This document shows, one piece after another, positions 60,388 through 64,000 of a stretch of DNA of 64,000 nt (positions are counted from its first letter, which is position 1; the number at the start of each line of letters is the position of its first letter). The DNA lies in contig JBAOII010000038.1 in the NCBI GenBank assembly GCA_037045685.1, positions 60,092 to 124,091 on the forward strand, given 5' to 3'. Both the position numbers and the translations under genes were made by a program. The DNA is from Competibacter_A sp037045685 (GTDB lineage: Bacteria; Pseudomonadota; Gammaproteobacteria; Competibacterales; Competibacteraceae). The notes below the pieces were generated by a model, which saw nothing but the letters and a program-made list of their open reading frames with translations, did not search any database and had not been told where the DNA came from.

Positions 60388-61204
60388 CTATTTTTCGAGT
60401 TTGGAAATGTCGGCTAGCGGTAGCTTGGTAACGGCTGCGACTTGTTCCGGCGAAAAATTCAGCGCCAGCAGCTCGCGGGCGACTTCCAGCGCCTTGCGAT
60501 GCTCGCCTTTTTCCATGCCTTTTTCCATGCCTTTTTCCATGCCTTTCCGGTAGCTCGGCAAGCGTTCGATGTCGATTTGCAACATGTCGTAGGCCTCCTG
60601 AATGTTGACGCCGAGATGGCGATTGTCCGCCAAAACCTCCAGCATTTGCAGGTATTCGCGCAGACGCCCTTCATCCTGCCCCGCGAGCGACCGCAGCTTC
60701 ACCAGCAACCGCGTCACCACCTCTTGGGGGTCATCGCCGCCAAAATCGCCGAGGATCGCCAACACCAGCGCGTCGGGACTCTGGCTATCGTATAGCGTGC
60801 GATAGTCGATGTCTCGCATATCGACCGTCTCGTATCGATATTGCAATTGCGGGCTGTCCAGACCCGACGCCATAGCTCAGGCGCTCGGCGCCGATGTAGA
60901 CCAGGCATTGATGGACCCGGTAGCCGGGATGCGCCAACCGGATATCGGCCAAGTAGCGGAGCATCCGTGCCGCCATTTGACTGTCGTTGGCGTTCTGGAT
61001 TTCCAGATGCAGGATAAACGGCTCGCCCCGAGCCGGGGTCGCTTTCGCCACCAAATCGGAGCGGCGATCTTCGATCCGCTGCTCCTCGGTCGAGAGCAGT
61101 TCGGCATCGACCAGATCCAGCCGAAACAGGTAGACCGCCATGTCCAGCAGGATGCGCTTGAGAATGCTTTTGGAGATGATGTCTTTCTGGCCCATCGCGC
61201 GCAT
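60388..61204 (-). pseudogene. PD-(D/E)XK nuclease family (Rpn/YhgA-like) protein, frameshifted at about 60870
   Basis: Protein of the PDDEXK transposase-like/Rpn family, which makes double-strand nicks in DNA and promotes recombination. The first part (from ATG 61204, MRAMGQKDIISKSILKRI) holds the nuclease core: RIEDRRSDLVAKA and EPFILHLEIQNAND (D...ExQ). After SYG the frame is shifted; removing one base near 60870 joins it to GLDSPQLQYRYETVDMRDID and the C-terminal half, giving 271 residues. That half carries a KGMEKGMEKGMEKGE tract (three 12-bp repeats at about 60508-60545), a feature of this family. Frequently associated with mobile DNA. Confidence 0.78.
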
Positions 61205-61302
61205 TGCCCCGCCGAACAGGTACGGTAAAGCGGTGTTGAACTCCTCTCCCCCGCCGACGAGGAGAGGAATCGATCACCTGCGGTTTTGGCTCCCGAGGGC
61301 CG

Positions 61303-63204
61303 TCATGCCAGCGCCAGCAACAACCCGTTCAGCCGCTTGACAAAGCTGGCCGGGTCTTCCAACTGCCCCCCTTCCGCGAGCACGGCCTGCTCGAACAGCA
61401 GGTGGGTCAGGTCGCCGAAGCGGCCGGCGTCGGCCTCGCCCTGCAAGCGCGTCACCAGGGGATGATGCGGGTTCAGTTCCAGATAGGGCTTGCTCATCGG
61501 CACGCTCTGGCCGGCATCGCGCAACAGCCGTTCCAGGTGGGCGCTGAGAGCGTGCTCGTCCACCACCAGACAGGCCGGCGAATCGGTCAACCGCGAGGAA
61601 ATCCGCACCTCTTTGACCTGGTCGCCCAGCACCTCCTTGACCCGCGCCAGCAAGTCCTTGAGCTGATCCTCGGCCTGCTTTTGCTCCTGCTTTTCCTCTT
61701 CCGAGGCGATCTTGTCCAAGTCCAGCGCACCCTTGGCCACCGATTGCAGATGCTTGCCCTCGAACTCGGTCAGGTGCGACATCAGCCACTCGTCCACCCG
61801 GTCGGTCAGTAACAGCACTTCCAGTCCTTTCTTGCGGAAGATTTCCAGGTGGGGGCTGTTCTTGGCGGCGGCGAAGCTTTCACCCGCAATATAGTAGATT
61901 TTATCCTGTCCCTCTTTCATCCGGCCGATGTAATCGGTCAGAGACACGGTCTGCTCGGCGCTGTCGGTGTGGGTGGACGCGAAGCGCAACAGTTTGGCGA
62001 TCTGCTCGCGGTTGCCGTAATCCTCCGCCGGCCCTTCTTTCAGCACCCGGCCGAACTCTTTCCAGAATTTGCCGTACTTCTCGGCGTCGTTCTGGGCCAA
62101 ATCTTCCAGCAGGCCCAGCACTTTCTTGACCGAACCGGCGCGGATGCCGTCCACCACCTTGCTGCTTTGCAGGATTTCGCGGGAGATGTTCAGCGGCAGG
62201 TCGTTGGAGTCGATCACGCCGCGCACGAAGCGCAGATAGCGCGGCATCAGGTGTTCGGCGTCGTCCATGATGAAGACGCGCTGCACGTACAGCTTGACGC
62301 CGTGGCGCTGCTCGCGGTCCCACAGGTCGAACGGTGCGCGGGCGGGCAAGAACAGCAGCGAGGTGTATTCCAGCTTGCCCTCGACCCGGTTGTGAGTCCA
62401 GGCCAACGGGTCCTCGAAGTCGTGGCCGACATGCTTGTAGAACTCCTTGTACTCCTCTTCCTTGACCTCTTGCTTGGGTCGCGCCCACAGTGCCGCCGCC
62501 TGGTTGATCCGCTCTTCCACGACCGTCGGCGGGGCGTCCTTGTCTTCGCTCGGCTTTTGCACCGGCATGATCACCGGCAGGGTGATGTGATCGGAATACT
62601 TGGTGATGATCGAGCGCAATTGCCACTCGTTCAGCAATTCGGTCTCGTCCTCGCGCAGATGCAGGATCACCTCGGTGCCGCGCGTGGGTTTGTCGGTCGT
62701 TTCCAGCGTGTACTCGCCTTCGCCGTTGGACTCCCAGCGAACGCCGTGCTCCGGTCCCATGCCGGCGCGGCGCGTGAACAGGACCACCTTGTCGGCGACG
62801 ATGAAGCTGGAATAGAAGCCGACGCCGAACTGGCCGATCAGGTTGGCGTCTTTGGCCTGATCGCCGGTCAGCTTTTGCATGAACTGGCGGGTGCCGGAGC
62901 GGGCGATGGTGCCGATGTTGTCGATGACTTCCTGCCGGTCCATGCCGATACCGTTGTCGGCGACGGTGATGGTGCGGGCGTCCTTGTCGAAGCTGACCCG
63001 GATTTTCAGGTCGGGGTCGCTCTCGTACAGGGCGCTGTCGGTCAGGGCCTCGAAGCGCAGCTTGTCGCAGGCGTCGGAGGCGTTGGAGATCAGCTCGCGG
63101 AGGAAGACTTCCTTGTGGGAGTACAGGGAATGCGCGACCAAGCGCAGCAACTGCTGCACTTCGGCCTGAAAACCAAGGGTTTCCTTGTGGGCTTCGACGG
63201 TCAT
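61303..63204 (-). CDS. htpG: molecular chaperone HtpG (Hsp90)
   Basis: Canonical bacterial Hsp90, 633 residues: N-terminal ATPase domain (RELISNASDACDKLRFEAL, VADNGIGMDRQEVIDNIGTI, IGQFGVGFYSSFIVADKV), middle domain (LYVQRVFIMDDAEHLMPRYL, VVDSNDLPLNISREIL-type region) and C-terminal dimerisation domain ending near ASFVKRLNGLLLAL. A sigma32-type promoter lies upstream, and AGGAG precedes ATG 63204. This is the intact Hsp90 of the window; the diverged paralogue at 17.5 kb is separate. Confidence 0.97.
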   Translation of the reverse strand: MTVEAHKETLGFQAEVQQLLRLVAHSLYSHKEVFLRELISNASDACDKLRFEALTDSALYESDPDLKIRVSFDKDARTITVADNGIGMDRQEVIDNIGTIARSGTRQFMQKLTGDQAKDANLIGQFGVGFYSSFIVADKVVLFTRRAGMGPEHGVRWESNGEGEYTLETTDKPTRGTEVILHLREDETELLNEWQLRSIITKYSDHITLPVIMPVQKPSEDKDAPPTVVEERINQAAALWARPKQEVKEEEYKEFYKHVGHDFEDPLAWTHNRVEGKLEYTSLLFLPARAPFDLWDREQRHGVKLYVQRVFIMDDAEHLMPRYLRFVRGVIDSNDLPLNISREILQSSKVVDGIRAGSVKKVLGLLEDLAQNDAEKYGKFWKEFGRVLKEGPAEDYGNREQIAKLLRFASTHTDSAEQTVSLTDYIGRMKEGQDKIYYIAGESFAAAKNSPHLEIFRKKGLEVLLLTDRVDEWLMSHLTEFEGKHLQSVAKGALDLDKIASEEEKQEQKQAEDQLKDLLARVKEVLGDQVKEVRISSRLTDSPACLVVDEHALSAHLERLLRDAGQSVPMSKPYLELNPHHPLVTRLQGEADAGRFGDLTHLLFEQAVLAEGGQLEDPASFVKRLNGLLLALA

Positions 63205-63245
63205 GGGTGACGGGCTCCTGGATGGGGTTCACGGGTTGCAGCCCG

Positions 63246-63273
63246 ATATGCGGGCAAACGGCGGGATTTCAAG
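63246..63273 (-). promoter_or_regulatory. sigma32-type heat-shock promoter of htpG
   Basis: On the minus strand, CTTGAAA (63273-63267) and CGCATAT (63252-63246) are separated by 14 bp. This agrees with the sigma32 consensus CTTGAAA-N11..16-CCCATNT, with one mismatch in the -10 element. Transcription would start near 63240, leaving a leader of about 36 nt before the htpG ATG. Confidence 0.75.
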
Positions 63274-63540
63274 GTGGTGCGCTTGCCAAGTTATCGGGCC
63301 TGCGGGGCGAGGCGCCCGTTCAAAGGCTGCTCGCCGCCGCGACCGGGCCGCCCCAGCTTCTGCTCTCTGGCAACGGCAAAAGGACCACCAAAAAAATCCT
63401 CTACCGCCCTAAAGTCTCGCCACTGGTTGCCGATGACCACAAATTAGTGGCTAAGAGAACGCTGGAAGTCTGTACACAGCGGGCAAACGGTAAGCTGCGA
63501 ACCGTGCAAACCGAACTTGGAACGCGCCGGTGAACTGATT
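63274..63540. other. non-coding stretch between htpG and the cassette-like gene
   Basis: Apart from the htpG promoter at its edge, no gene, RNA or repeat was recognised here. Short open frames exist on both strands but have no ribosome site and no recognisable protein pattern. Base composition falls from GC-rich to AT-rich going right, which marks the boundary to the integron-like segment. Confidence 0.5.
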
Positions 63541-63671
63541 GCCTATCAATTTCCGCAAAAACATTTTGCTCTTGCTATCATTGATTAAGATGCTACACAG
63601 AAAGCGTGTTGGTAATAGACAGATTCTGTCTATTACCATATTAGCTCATTCTGTCTAATCAACTGTTAGGC
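63541..63671 (+). other. possible integron recombination site (attC-like)
   Basis: The segment begins GCCTATCAATT and ends AATCAACTGTTAGGC. The right end holds a perfect integron core site GTTAGGC (consensus GTTRRRY) at 63665-63671. The left end GCCTATC is an imperfect inverse core (RYYYAAC expected), and the two ends pair at 9 of the first 11 positions. The length of 131 nt is inside the attC range. A reading frame begins 17 bp after the core site, as in gene cassettes. The left core mismatch and the absence of a visible integrase keep this tentative. Confidence 0.4.
63611..63637. repeat. 27-bp perfect inverted repeat
   Basis: GGTAATAGACAGA and its exact reverse complement TCTGTCTATTACC are separated by a single T. 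The core AGACAG recurs as CTGTCT again at 63651-63656. It could form a 13-bp hairpin, act as an operator for a dimeric regulator, or be part of the folded bottom strand of an attC site. Confidence 0.85.
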
Positions 63672-63687
63672 GTCAAATTCAACACCA

Positions 63688-64000
63688 ATGGACCTAAATC
63701 GCGCATTTGAAGAGTCCGAAGCACTCGCCGAGGAGCTGCTTTCCCTGATAGATGTGCCACTACTCAACGACTCGCAGCGAATCGATGTCGCAGACGTTGC
63801 TTGCTCCCTCGCACTGGAACATTGGCATTCCGTGAGGCTCCTGCTTCAGGCAGGCTTGCTTCCATCCGCTCTTGTAACGCATCGCGCGCAGTTCGAAGCA
63901 ATAGTTCGGTCGATATGGCTAACCTACTGCGCGACAGACACAGACATCAGTAAGCTAGCGGCGCGGCTAGATCTGGAGTCAGAGCAAGCAGCAAAGAACA
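63688..64000 (+). CDS. cassette-like hypothetical protein (N-terminal part, open at the window end)
   Basis: The frame from ATG 63688 stays open for 104 codons to the window edge. It begins MDLNRAFEESEALAEELLSL and includes HRAQFEAIVRSIWLTYCATD, a helical pattern recalled from DUF5677/DUF6988-like proteins that often occur as integron gene cassettes. There is no clear ribosome site, which is also common for cassette genes. Codon use is less GC-biased than in the housekeeping genes. Function unknown. Confidence 0.6.
   Translation, partial: MDLNRAFEESEALAEELLSLIDVPLLNDSQRIDVADVACSLALEHWHSVRLLLQAGLLPSALVTHRAQFEAIVRSIWLTYCATDTDISKLAARLDLESEQAAKN

Noticed and set aside
60500..60550. Short tandem repeats as a CRISPR or operator array
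   Set aside because: They are 12-bp units inside a coding region encoding KGME, a known feature of this protein family.
61242..61268. Hairpin TCCTCTCC/GGAGAGGA after htpG as a terminator
   Set aside because: The stem is present but no T-rich tract follows on the htpG strand, so evidence for termination is too weak.

Overview
The window reads as a chromosomal segment of a GC-rich gammaproteobacterium that denitrifies and stores polyhydroxyalkanoate. The evidence is a cd1-type nitrite reductase (nirS) with a DNR/FNR-type regulator, two unrelated phasins, gammaproteobacterial housekeeping blocks (minCDE, xseB-ispA-dxs, rplU-rpmA-obgE-proB, purB, hslR) and a zinc-independent GTP cyclohydrolase (folE2). 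A Competibacter-like lineage fits this mix. That placement is an inference from gene content, not from a marker-gene comparison.

Layout. 1-2.4 kb: nirS (cut by the left edge) diverges from a Crp/Fnr regulator across a perfect TTGAT-N4-ATCAA box. 2.4-12 kb: quinone oxidoreductase, folE2, the isoprenoid operon xseB-ispA-dxs, a phasin, hslR, minCDE and a SlyD-like isomerase. 12-19.4 kb: an NlpC/P60 lipoprotein, a class II amidotransferase, a metallo-hydrolase, CBS and acetyltransferase genes, rlmI, and a second, divergent Hsp90 paralogue broken by one base. 19.4-23.8 kb: tRNA-Thr(CGT), proB, obgE, rpmA, rplU, ispB and tRNA-Pro(CGG). 24-29.5 kb is the accessory region: an operon of two different P-loop NTPases (the second with a winged helix and TPR-like repeats, badly frameshifted) followed by a small tyrosine-phosphatase-like protein, behind an AT-rich promoter with two 23-bp direct repeats, plus a broken SRAP gene. 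29.6-44.9 kb: tag, truA, an L,D-transpeptidase, three tandem DUF2173 paralogues, hrpB, a PAAR-like DUF4280 protein, sirB2, a Sel1 protein, a second phasin, fbp, a degenerate GGDEF-EAL response regulator and ampD. 44.9-57.3 kb: a flavin oxidoreductase, tcdA, tatD, an AraC regulator divergent from a GMC oxidoreductase, a large PAS/GAF/GGDEF/EAL protein, mtfA, nudF and small secreted proteins. 57.3-63.2 kb: purB, an EamA transporter, livF, a PD-(D/E)XK (Rpn-like) gene and htpG with a sigma32-type promoter. 63.5-64 kb: a possible integron attC-like site followed by a cassette-like reading frame that leaves the window.

Eight genes carry frame disruptions. Seven need only a single base to restore a full-length protein (Hsp90-like, SRAP, hrpB, sirB2, tcdA, tatD, Rpn-like), and the eighth, the TPR-NTPase gene, needs several. 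The single-base cases look at least as much like consensus sequencing errors as like true pseudogenes, so they are annotated as frameshifted rather than dead. The best candidate for an undescribed system is the paired-NTPase/phosphatase operon at 24.3-28.8 kb. The three-gene DUF2173 array and the integron-like right edge are the next most interesting.
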